Shown piece after piece: positions 1 to 6,242 of a stretch of 9,958 nucleotides of DNA; positions within the stretch are counted from its first letter, which is position 1, and each line of letters starts with the position of its first letter. The position numbers were made by a program, and so were the translations under genes. This DNA comes from JBCCSZ01 sp039199225 (GTDB lineage: Bacteria > Bacteroidota > Bacteroidia > Chitinophagales > Saprospiraceae): NCBI GenBank assembly GCA_039199225.1, contig JBCCSZ010000294.1:1-9958 (forward strand), written 5' to 3'. The notes beneath the pieces are model-generated. The model worked only from the letters and a program-made list of their open reading frames with translations, made no database searches and had not been told where the DNA came from.

Positions 1-291
1 ACGATTTTTTCATAAGCTTTAACTTTAGATTTTTGATTTCTATCCTTTATTGGTGCTTATGAAAAAATGTAACTGCTCAGATGGGAAATAAATACATATC
101 CTTTGCAAACAACTGATAATCAGCGGCATACAACATCAAACAAAACGATGTTTTCAGTTCATTTGATTGAAAAGAAGACGGACTGAAAGGACCGCCCAAG
201 GAAGAAGCATGGAGGAAGAACAGCTGTGCGCCGCAAAAGCCATAAGGCAAAATGGCCTTGCTATTGAGCAGCTGAGTCAGTAAAAGGATAC
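1..291. other. Intergenic / no supported gene at left edge
   Basis: No gene of convincing quality was found here. The stretch follows the stop codon of the lipoprotein gene that ends at 292. A weak hairpin (AAGGC/GCCTT with a six-base loop, about 244-259) lies about 35 bases beyond that stop, but it lacks a T tract and is not called a terminator. At the extreme edge, the minus strand reads ATG AAA AAA TCG from base 13 to base 2 (Met-Lys-Lys-Ser). This would suit the start of an exported protein encoded outside the window, but only four codons are visible. A minus-strand frame is open across most of the region down to about base 80, but it has no plausible start and no recognisable protein character. 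Confidence 0.4.
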
Positions 292-1368
292 CTATTTGTA
301 GTCAAACCGCAGGATGGTCGCCGAATGTGAACGGCCTTCATTGCTTACATACAAGGTGGCGTCCGGCGCAAAGCAAATACCCTCTGGCTGCGTGAAAAGT
401 TTGTCTTTCAAAAATTCGATCTTCCTCAGTTGGCCGCTCCGGCTCACGACCACCAGTAATTTACCTACTGTCGATAGGATGTAGTAGTCGCCTTCGACGG
501 GGTGACGAGCAATGGCTGAGGGCGCAAAGCTCTTCAATCGATCCCAGCGCTTGTCTTTTTCTTTGGAAGACTTTGAGGGCAGCTTTTCGAAGAAATCTTT
601 GAGATTTTTATCTTTTAAAACAAACAAGGGTTTCTTTTGAAGTTCCTCTTTGTCCAGGTCGAATGCATAAACAGCCTTGGCACCTTTGATTCTGGACTTT
701 TTTGGCAACTGCGGCGCTCCTTTGCAAGCCAGCATCAGTTCGTTGTGTACCGGATCGTAACCCAAACCTTCTACATCATTTTCTTCAGAAAGAGCGGTTT
801 TAATGGTGGCCGCCTCATCACCATCGGACGGTTTGAAAGCATACAAATTGCCATTCGACTTCAAGACGTAGGTGGTATTTCCCACTTTTTCCACCCCTTC
901 ATAGTCTCCCTTTTTACCAAAATCTGCCTTCCCCTCGACGCGACAGTCGTCCAGATTCAATCGGTAAATAAAAGCGCGTTCATCGTTAATGGCGATCAGT
1001 TCGTTCTTGGTCGCATCGTAGCTCAAACCCGAGATTTCGCGCAGCTCTTTGGGCAACTTACAATTTTTCTTGGGCTTGGACAAATCATAAGACCGTTGGG
1101 CGGCGGGCCGTTGCGCTCCTTCCTGCTCCAGGTCGACAGAAGGATCAGACCCGGCAGCTTCCACCCCATTTTCGGCAGCAACGCTTGGTGCCGCCTTGAC
1201 CACTTGATCCACCTCTTCTTGGGCGGCAGGGGGCGTGGGTTGTACCTTTGAAGCTTCGGCAGCACCTTCGGTTGTGGCCGCCTCTTCACAAGCCCCCACA
1301 GACAACATCAGACCAAACAACAGTAGATACAACAGAAATGAAATCGGACGAATCGGCATTTTTGACAT
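292..1368 (-). CDS. Lipoprotein with SdiA-regulated/SMP-30-like beta-propeller domain
   Basis: A 358-residue exported lipoprotein. Residues 1-26 form a signal peptide with a hydrophobic core, ending in the lipobox S-V-G-A-C, so Cys27 should be lipidated. Residues 29-98 are low in complexity, rich in Ala, Glu, Pro and Gln, and probably a disordered tether. From about residue 104 to the end the protein has repeated blade-like segments: EISGLSYD near 111, DYEGVE near 155, NDVEGLGYD near 197 and QPEGICFAPD near 327. This Glu-Gly/Ser-hydrophobic pattern, followed by the closing segment LYVSNEG, is typical of the SdiA-regulated (YjiK-like) six-blade propellers. The substrate or ligand is unknown; the family includes proteins annotated as esterase-like or phytase-like without proof. 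The ATG at 1368 is followed by an alternative ATG three codons later. Its upstream neighbour, the methyltransferase-like gene, ends 78 bases before the start, so co-transcription is possible but not shown. The family call is from pattern recognition only. Confidence 0.8.
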   Translation of the reverse strand: MSKMPIRPISFLLYLLLFGLMLSVGACEEAATTEGAAEASKVQPTPPAAQEEVDQVVKAAPSVAAENGVEAAGSDPSVDLEQEGAQRPAAQRSYDLSKPKKNCKLPKELREISGLSYDATKNELIAINDERAFIYRLNLDDCRVEGKADFGKKGDYEGVEKVGNTTYVLKSNGNLYAFKPSDGDEAATIKTALSEENDVEGLGYDPVHNELMLACKGAPQLPKKSRIKGAKAVYAFDLDKEELQKKPLFVLKDKNLKDFFEKLPSKSSKEKDKRWDRLKSFAPSAIARHPVEGDYYILSTVGKLLVVVSRSGQLRKIEFLKDKLFTQPEGICFAPDATLYVSNEGRSHSATILRFDYK

Positions 1369-1446
1369 GGTACGCTTTTTTGAAATCCAGACATCTATGG
1401 CCCTAATATCGCAAAATAATTCTGCTTCTCTCCAACATTGAGCGTC

Positions 1447-1899
1447 TTATATCCAACGCCTTACTTTTGTGCAATATTCCGTGAAGGAAGATTCAAATTT
1501 ATCGCGTAGGACCTCTTCCTCTGGTATGATCTGAAAGCGCGTGATGTAGGCATAAAAAAAGACCAAGATGAGGATATTCAACCAATTACCAATGGAAATA
1601 ACTACTCCGATGAGGACCAACAAGATGGACAGATACATGGGGTTTCGACTAAAGCGATAAGGCCCATTGGTGACGATTTGGCTGGCTTTCTCGGGATGCA
1701 TCGGATCGGTAGTCGTTTTTGCTTTACGGAAGACGTACAGAGCCGCGACTGCCAGGATAACACCACAGGCCACTACCAACATTGCGACCAGCGTCTGCCC
1801 TTGAAATTGAAAACGCCCCAACGGAAAAGACCAATCCAGGGCTTTCATCAGAAGGATGGAAAGGATGACCAAAGCGGGAGGCGGAATTTTTAGGCGCAT
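1447..1899 (-). CDS. Isoprenylcysteine carboxyl methyltransferase-family membrane protein
   Basis: A 150-residue integral membrane protein of the ICMT/PEMT-like methyltransferase superfamily, which uses S-adenosylmethionine at the membrane surface. Hydrophobic segments cover about residues 8-22, 36-57 and 88-124, the last probably a helical hairpin. The signature region TNGPYRFSRNPMYL (77-90) and the later Glu-Glu-Glu (127-129) followed by a terminal VRRWI are the conserved cofactor-binding elements. The usual F-G-x-x-Y in the C-terminal region reads F-E-S-S-F here, a small departure. Bacterial members rarely have a proven substrate; prenylated cysteine is unlikely in bacteria, and lipids or small hydrophobic molecules are more probable. 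The ATG at 1899 lies 6 bases after the stop of the alpha/beta hydrolase gene, with a GGG just before it. The two genes are very likely translated from one message. Confidence 0.85.
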   Translation of the reverse strand: MRLKIPPPALVILSILLMKALDWSFPLGRFQFQGQTLVAMLVVACGVILAVAALYVFRKAKTTTDPMHPEKASQIVTNGPYRFSRNPMYLSILLVLIGVVISIGNWLNILILVFFYAYITRFQIIPEEEVLRDKFESSFTEYCTKVRRWI

Positions 1900-1905
1900 C
1901 CCAAT

Positions 1906-2721
1906 CTATTGCTGTAAAAAGGTTACGACCTTTTCGATAACTGCCGGCGTCCTCAAAATCCGAAAGTGACCTGTTCCTTCGATCTCCTGAAAGGTACAGA
2001 CCGGCCAGTTGCGATGGACATTGCGCGATTGGGCGATGGGAATGACCCGGTCCGCTCGATCGTGTATAATCAATGCCTTTTGAACCTTTAATTTTTGAAC
2101 GAAGTTGCTGACATTTAGGCTTGCAGGGTCCACATCGATTTCTTCTTCCAACCGACGCACCAAACGATCCTGGACTTTGCGAGTGATACCTACCTGCCTG
2201 GCAACCATCTCAATTCGATCCACAAAGCGATCCGGAGTCGTCAACAAAGCATAGCGGTCAATCTCCAAGTCGGTATTCTGCGACAGCGCGTAGGTGGTTG
2301 CCACTCCACCAAAAGAATGACTGACGAGCTTGCGAACTTGGTACTTCCGAACCATCACCCCTACCAGTTCCGTAAACTCAAACAAGCTGGTTCGCCCCTT
2401 GCTGCTGAAGCCATGAGACGGTCCGTCAAAGGCGATCACAGAGATGTTTTGTTCCAGTAAGCGCACAATTAAGTCCGAAAAGTTGCCTGCCTGCCCTTCC
2501 CACCCATGAATGAGTAAAACCGTATCTGCTCCTGCTTTCCAATGGTATACTTGAATCTGAAAATCCTTGAAGGCCAGGGTTTCCCGGATAGATTGGTCCA
2601 ACACCTCCAGCTCGTGCACCCTGAGCTTTTTGATTTGGGGGCTGGTGAGCGCTTTGTAGGCCAAATTGGCCATAATGGAGGGAAAGAGGTTGGAGAGGAT
2701 GCCGAAGAGTTGCTTTTTCAT
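1906..2721 (-). CDS. Alpha/beta hydrolase fold protein
   Basis: A 271-residue alpha/beta hydrolase. The oxyanion-hole segment LLIHGWEGQ is at about residues 69-77 and a DGPSHG turn at 99-104. The nucleophile elbow is SHSFGG at 134-139, with Ser136 as the likely nucleophile; the usual first glycine of G-x-S-x-G is serine here. A probable acid is Asp224 in HDRADRVIP and the catalytic His is His252 in EGTGHF. There is no signal peptide: residues 5-20 are mildly hydrophobic, but the context suggests a cytoplasmic or membrane-associated enzyme. Substrate is unknown; esterase, lipase or thioesterase-like activity is likely. The ATG at 2721 is preferred. A longer frame starting with TTG at 2769 adds 16 residues that do not fit the family. 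The gene is followed 6 bases later by a membrane methyltransferase, suggesting joint action on a lipid or small hydrophobic compound; that link is inference. Confidence 0.85.
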   Translation of the reverse strand: MKKQLFGILSNLFPSIMANLAYKALTSPQIKKLRVHELEVLDQSIRETLAFKDFQIQVYHWKAGADTVLLIHGWEGQAGNFSDLIVRLLEQNISVIAFDGPSHGFSSKGRTSLFEFTELVGVMVRKYQVRKLVSHSFGGVATTYALSQNTDLEIDRYALLTTPDRFVDRIEMVARQVGITRKVQDRLVRRLEEEIDVDPASLNVSNFVQKLKVQKALIIHDRADRVIPIAQSRNVHRNWPVCTFQEIEGTGHFRILRTPAVIEKVVTFLQQ

Positions 2722-2794
2722 AAAGTGAATAGAAATAGTGATACTACTCAAGAAACAAACAAAACTCAAATTAGTTATTATCTCCCCTCATGAA

Positions 2795-2811
2795 GTGTAC
2801 TTTAAGTATAC
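2795..2811. promoter_or_regulatory. Quasi-palindrome upstream of the hydrolase operon
   Basis: The 17 bases gtgtactttaagtatac form an inverted repeat with 8-base arms around a central T, all paired except one G-T position. Flanking gaagt (2792-2796) and acttc (2815-2819) add an outer, partly overlapping repeat. It sits about 75 bases upstream of the hydrolase ATG and 25 bases beyond the stop of the AT-rich gene. It could be an operator for the hydrolase-methyltransferase pair. There is no T tract to make it a good terminator. In AT-rich DNA such a palindrome may also arise by chance. Confidence 0.25.
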
Positions 2812-2835
2812 CAAACTTCAAATTTTAACATACCA

Positions 2836-3555
2836 CTATTTTGGCCAGATACCTGTACGGAAGGTATCCCACATCTTTTCAATTTGAATTAAATTGTAAT
2901 TTCCATAAAGCTCTAAGTTTCCCTTTTTGGTAAACCTATGTATTTGAAAAAATGGATTGGGATTCCTCTTTGCCACGACTTGATGGGACATATTTTTACT
3001 TGCTCTATGTTCAAGTCCTAAATTGACATCAGCGATATTAAATACATCACCCATAAAATTATTACCTGCAACAATTTCTATACTTGCATCATTGCTCCTC
3101 GAAATCAAAAGTGTGAAACCTACTGTATGCCAAATTTGGGATAAAATTACCCAATCGTAATTCCATTCAATCTCCTTATTGGCTATTTTGCTGCGAAGTT
3201 CATTTTCAAGTTGATCAATTTTGATTGTTTGGTGAGATACATCATAGCCTTGAGTTGCAACCAAATTCTTCTTTGAGAATTTAAAGTTTGCAGACGAACC
3301 ATCTGAAAGATTAGCATTGAAACTATGCTGAACAGAACCACGAGAAGTGTACATGTCCGATGCAGCACCTCCAACTTCATTCCGCTCAAAATTGATTTTT
3401 AGATCATTAAGGCTTGTTCTCCAGTCAAATTGGGCTTTTCTACCATTATAGTAACCCACTTCGCCAAGACCTATTTGACGGTAGGTAGGCCAGTTTGGAA
3501 ATATGCCTAAATCTTTTCGGATATTACGAACATAAATTTTTTCATTACTTGCCAT
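2836..3555 (-). CDS. Uncharacterised AT-rich 239-residue protein (possible gasdermin-like fold)
   Basis: I do not recognise this protein from a named family. It has 239 residues, no cysteine, no signal peptide and no clear transmembrane helix. It appears rich in beta strands, with one likely helix around residues 113-130 (KIDQLENELRSKI). The layout loosely recalls bacterial gasdermins: an N-terminal part with PNWPTYRQIGLGEV (20-33) and FDWRTSLNDL (43-52), then FKFSKKNLVA (91-100), the helix, a strand pair WVILSQIWHTVGFTLL (135-150), then NPNPFFQIHRF (198-208) and a tail of about 30 residues that could be an inhibitory peptide. Against this, there is no N-terminal cysteine for acylation and no protease gene in the window. 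Base composition is distinctly AT-rich (16 of 60 bases G or C in 2881-2940, against 36 of 60 in 5221-5280), suggesting transfer from elsewhere. The ATG at 3555 gives a complete frame. Coding status is fairly sure; function is not. Confidence 0.75.
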   Translation of the reverse strand: MASNEKIYVRNIRKDLGIFPNWPTYRQIGLGEVGYYNGRKAQFDWRTSLNDLKINFERNEVGGAASDMYTSRGSVQHSFNANLSDGSSANFKFSKKNLVATQGYDVSHQTIKIDQLENELRSKIANKEIEWNYDWVILSQIWHTVGFTLLISRSNDASIEIVAGNNFMGDVFNIADVNLGLEHRASKNMSHQVVAKRNPNPFFQIHRFTKKGNLELYGNYNLIQIEKMWDTFRTGIWPK

Positions 3556-3922
3556 AAAACGTGTATTTAACTCAGATAACTTTTAATGTTAGGTACTTTA
3601 CTTTATTCGGTGATACCACGATCACTGAACACCTCTTACCTCTGGCTCATCCATACATGTTAGAGAAGCTAAATGTTTGGGGCATTACCAATGGAGTTTG
3701 AATAGATGCCCAAAAAACCTTTCTTTCCCTAAATATGAATAAGCAAAAGAAACTCTCGGAGATGTCTTTTTATCTGTTAAACACGTTCTATTATTCTTAA
3801 GCGAACATAAAGTTAGCAATACATTTCTTAAAAACTAGCATTTAAATGAGTTCTTTTCCCAAAATGGTACTGCCCTGTAGAAGATTCCAAACTAATAGCA
3901 CATTTATTAATACATTTCCCCC
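3556..3922. other. AT-rich intergenic stretch of 367 bases
   Basis: No gene is supported here. The stretch is AT-rich like the gene at 2836-3555 and separates it from the wHTH-EAD11-like gene. It should contain the promoter of the 2836-3555 gene. A seven-pair hairpin (3608-3614 with 3621-3627, one G-T pair, loop accacg) sits about 55 bases upstream of that gene's ATG and might be an operator. A 21-codon plus-strand frame starts at 3735 and stops at 3800, but it has no other support. No RNA gene, repeat array or insertion-sequence end was identified. Confidence 0.45.
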
Positions 3923-4555
3923 TCAACTTCTCAACCGCTGAATCAGCTCTATCAAACCGTTTACAATCTTATTGGAACGCAATTCTTGCTCATCTGCCGA
4001 TAAAATCCCTCGGCGCTCCTGGTCTTTGAGCTCGTTCCACCTGGCGCGCAGTAAGGTCGCAGAGGTCATGTCGGCTGCCACATTTTGATCGTAGACGTAT
4101 TGGTGTATTTCCTGCAAGACCTTGTTGATTCTGGAATGTGCAATCTCTTCCATCCAGTGGAGGAAAACATCGTTTTTCACCTTTGTATGTGCCTCGGGCG
4201 CAGCGATCTCGGGAGCAGCGGGCGCAGTCTTGTGCTTGGCATGAATCAATATGGCCGTATCCAATACCATCTTGGTTTCTTCCACACTCAGGATGCTGCC
4301 TTCATCAGTGGTCGATTGTTTTTTCTGATGCCGCATCAACAAAGAGATGTTGTACTTTTTGCCAAGGCTGGGGTCGTAGCGAAAAAATTCGGGATGCTCG
4401 CGGATCAGTGCCAACCAAGAGGCAGCCGACTGCGGCTTTCGCTTCAAATCTGCTTCCACTCCCCTTTCCGAGCGATAGGTATTTTTGTGGCGAGCCAGCA
4501 ATTGAATCAAAGCAAGCACTTCTTCTAAGCGATGTGGTTTTTGGTATTTTTCCAT
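3923..4555 (-). CDS. Winged-helix-like protein with C-terminal EAD11-like (effector-associated) domain
   Basis: A 210-residue, probably cytoplasmic protein with two modules. Residues 7-75 contain HRLEEVLALIQLLA (8-21), a RSERG segment, KPQSAASWLALI (40-51) and REHPEFFRYD (52-61) leading into NISLLMRH. I recognise this arrangement from small conserved bacterial proteins with a winged-helix-like fold and no assigned function. Residues 85-130 are a helix followed by an Ala/Pro-rich linker. The C-terminus, about 140-208, carries LLRARWNELKDQERRGILS and then a helix ending in NGLIELIQRL. That pattern (aromatic-N-x-L, ER-x-G-x-[IL]-S, and a final [AG]-L-I-E-L-I helix) matches the effector-associated domain EAD11, an adaptor module of bacterial NTP-dependent conflict systems that recruits effectors by like-with-like binding. 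No effector domain is present here. The gene starts 83 bases after the nucleoside hydrolase stop and may share its transcript. Confidence 0.75.
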   Translation of the reverse strand: MEKYQKPHRLEEVLALIQLLARHKNTYRSERGVEADLKRKPQSAASWLALIREHPEFFRYDPSLGKKYNISLLMRHQKKQSTTDEGSILSVEETKMVLDTAILIHAKHKTAPAAPEIAAPEAHTKVKNDVFLHWMEEIAHSRINKVLQEIHQYVYDQNVAADMTSATLLRARWNELKDQERRGILSADEQELRSNKIVNGLIELIQRLRS

Positions 4556-4638
4556 CAGCGGGGTCTTTTTTTAACGAACTCACCATCATCCAGGCAATTT
4601 CTGTGCAAAATTTACCCGGAGGATGGCTCCAAGTCGGG

Positions 4639-5568
4639 TCAACGCCTCAGTTTGAGCAGCAAGTATTCGTAAAATACATCTTTGTGAACATCCGTGGCAA
4701 TTTGAACCGAATATCCATCATCTGCCAGGTAGGTCTGCCCGGCGTTGGGCGGCCGAACACCCACTTTGGCACGCACCTGCTCCACGGTAAACTGCTCGGG
4801 AATGTCCAAGAAACTGGTGGCCAATATGTCCCACATAAAATATACATAATGGTAACTGGGGATGGTATCGATGGTCATGGCCCAAAACTGTCCAGCCAAA
4901 TTCGAAAGCGGATATTCCGATTGATGGGCCAGCTTGGATAAGAAGGATTTTTCCACCGGCACATGATTTGTCACATCCAGCGGAATTAGGGTCATAGGCA
5001 GCTCCATTTCGAAGAGACGAGCGGCGCTGAACGGGTCCCAAAAGACATTCCACTCGGCGCTCCCATTGTGTTGGAACATTTGCACGTTGCCCTGCGTGCG
5101 AAAGGCTCCTGCCATCCATACGATCTTTGCAATCTTTGCCTTCAAATCCGGCCTCTTTTCGAGGACTCGGACAAGGTTCGAACAGGGGCCGGTCATCAAA
5201 ATACTGATGGGCTCCTCCGCTTTTGTCAGGCAATCGATGAGTAGGTCCGTGGCCTCCGGCAAACCATAGGGGTCCGCGACCTCCTCCAGGTTGATGAGCA
5301 TGGGCAAAGCGTTCAGAACTTCCGGGCGAGCGCGCCATTCATTTGGAAAGGCATTGACCCCCCAGTAATCGCTCCTACCGATGGGGATTTGCGTTTTGCC
5401 ACAAAACTGCAATAGCTTGTAAGTACTCTCTAGAGCTGGCTCAATGAAGCAGTCGGCGGGTGTAACGTTGATTCCGATGAGCTCTTTGGTATCCATTGTC
5501 AGGACCAACAACTGGGACAATAGATCATCGATGGCCCCATCGTGTTCCATAAAGATTTGTTCTTTCAT
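4639..5568 (-). CDS. Nucleoside hydrolase (IUNH family, IAG-type features)
   Basis: A 309-residue cytoplasmic enzyme that hydrolyses the N-glycosidic bond of ribonucleosides, giving base and ribose, with an active-site calcium. The N-terminal calcium/catalytic loop reads E-H-D-G-A-I-D-D at residues 8-15; the usual first Asp of D-x-D-x-x-x-D-D is Glu8, while Asp10, Asp14 and Asp15 are kept. MTGPCSN (125-131) supplies the calcium-binding Thr126. AEWN (171-174) and W-D-P (177-179) match the ribose-binding Glu/Asn region. Asp247 is the C-terminal calcium ligand, preceded by Trp246 instead of the His common in the inosine-uridine enzymes. Trp246, together with Trp78 in FPNEWRA, resembles the two base-stacking tryptophans of purine-specific (IAG) nucleoside hydrolases, so purine salvage is the best guess. 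The ATG at 5568 lies 5 bases after the upstream pentapeptide gene's stop, with AGGA overlapping that stop as a Shine-Dalgarno-like site. The two genes probably form an operon. Confidence 0.9.
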   Translation of the reverse strand: MKEQIFMEHDGAIDDLLSQLLVLTMDTKELIGINVTPADCFIEPALESTYKLLQFCGKTQIPIGRSDYWGVNAFPNEWRARPEVLNALPMLINLEEVADPYGLPEATDLLIDCLTKAEEPISILMTGPCSNLVRVLEKRPDLKAKIAKIVWMAGAFRTQGNVQMFQHNGSAEWNVFWDPFSAARLFEMELPMTLIPLDVTNHVPVEKSFLSKLAHQSEYPLSNLAGQFWAMTIDTIPSYHYVYFMWDILATSFLDIPEQFTVEQVRAKVGVRPPNAGQTYLADDGYSVQIATDVHKDVFYEYLLLKLRR

Positions 5569-5573
5569 CTGTC

Positions 5574-6155
5574 CTATTCTTCTATTTGAATGTTGTATTT
5601 GTGGAGCAGGCCGTGCAAGCCGTGGCGAGAAAATCGGGCTTTTTGAAGGCGGTTCATTTCCGGATCGATGGAAAAGTTGGTGGCTGTTCTGAAATCGGCT
5701 TTTTCCAAAAGGCTGTTTTCAAACATGGCTCCTGTTAGGTCACAGTTGTGGAAGCGCGCCTCTGTCAGGTCGGCTTCTACAAAATCGACTTCCTTCAAGC
5801 TGCAATTTTCAAAGGTCATTCCCTTGAGGGAGCGCTTAAAGAAGGCAGACAGGTCCAATTGACAAGCATCAAAGCGGACATCCAGGGAGTAAGCATTGCA
5901 ATCTTCAAAATGGAGTCCGATCAGTTTGCAACGCAAAAAAACAACCTCCCGAAAGCCTGTATCTGCCAATTGCGCCATGGTCAGGTCACAATCTTCAAAA
6001 AGGCAATCGACAAAATTAGAATGGGACAATTTACTCTTGCTGAAATTACAATTGGTAAATCGACAATCTTCATAGTCCCCTTTCGAAAGGGCTTCGGTGC
6101 GATAATCCTGCCCATCGAAAAGCTGTCCTTCTATTTCGTTTCGGCTCATTGGCAT
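5574..6155 (-). CDS. Pentapeptide repeat protein
   Basis: A 193-residue protein built mostly of pentapeptide repeats, pattern A/C/S/V/T-D/N-L/F-x-x. The run from about 28 to 158 has central Phe or Leu every five residues, for example CRFTN CNFSK SKLSH SNFVD CLFED CDLTM, interrupted near 88-108 and resuming with MTFEN CSLKE VDFVE ADLTE ARFHN CDLTG. This folds as a right-handed quadrilateral beta-helix. The C-terminal tail, DPEMNRLQKARFS followed by a short helix to IQIEE, is the cap common in chromosomal Bacteroidota members. The size and uninterrupted helix are similar to Qnr/MfpA proteins that mimic DNA and bind gyrase, but nothing here proves gyrase protection. No signal peptide or membrane segment is visible. 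The ATG at 6155 is chosen; a second ATG two codons later is possible. The stop is 5 bases before the nucleoside hydrolase start, so the two are likely co-transcribed. Confidence 0.92.
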   Translation of the reverse strand: MPMSRNEIEGQLFDGQDYRTEALSKGDYEDCRFTNCNFSKSKLSHSNFVDCLFEDCDLTMAQLADTGFREVVFLRCKLIGLHFEDCNAYSLDVRFDACQLDLSAFFKRSLKGMTFENCSLKEVDFVEADLTEARFHNCDLTGAMFENSLLEKADFRTATNFSIDPEMNRLQKARFSRHGLHGLLHKYNIQIEE

Positions 6156-6242
6156 GATCGTTTGTTTGATGCCCTAAAAATCAGAATACTTTTTGTATTT
6201 CGTATATATTCGCAGCAAATAACAAAATATTTATTGGTGCCT
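6156..6242 (-). promoter_or_regulatory. AT-rich leader of the pentapeptide-nucleoside hydrolase pair
   Basis: This 87-base gap follows the AraC-type regulator stop and precedes the pentapeptide gene start. It is strongly AT-rich and contains short inverted repeats, including aatac/gtatt around five Ts (6185-6199). No clear Bacteroidota TTTG / TAnnTTTG promoter pair was found, so the promoter is inferred from position only. It is also where a regulator-gene transcript would end, but there is no convincing terminator. Confidence 0.25.

Noticed and set aside
637..1251. Plus-strand open frame of 204 codons
   Set aside because: Antisense to the beta-propeller lipoprotein gene; no start context or family resemblance.
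3735..3800. Plus-strand 21-codon frame beginning MNKQKK
   Set aside because: A frame this short is expected by chance; no ribosome site or conserved peptide is visible.
3640..3860. Minus-strand open stretch of about 49 codons in the AT-rich gap, looked at as a transposase remnant
   Set aside because: No transposase motif, terminal repeats or target duplication could be seen.
4138..4941. Long plus-strand open frame of 267 codons
   Set aside because: It lies antisense to two genes with clear family features (EAD11-like protein and nucleoside hydrolase), bridges the gap between them, and its translation has no recognisable domain.
4718..5338. Minus-strand open frame of 206 codons in another frame of the nucleoside hydrolase
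   Set aside because: Fully inside the nucleoside hydrolase gene, which has intact catalytic motifs in its own frame; the alternative product is low in complexity with no domain.
46..6240. The 11-mer tttattggtgc at 46-56 and 6230-6240
   Set aside because: Several shared 11-mers are expected by chance in 10 kb, and the surroundings are not similar.
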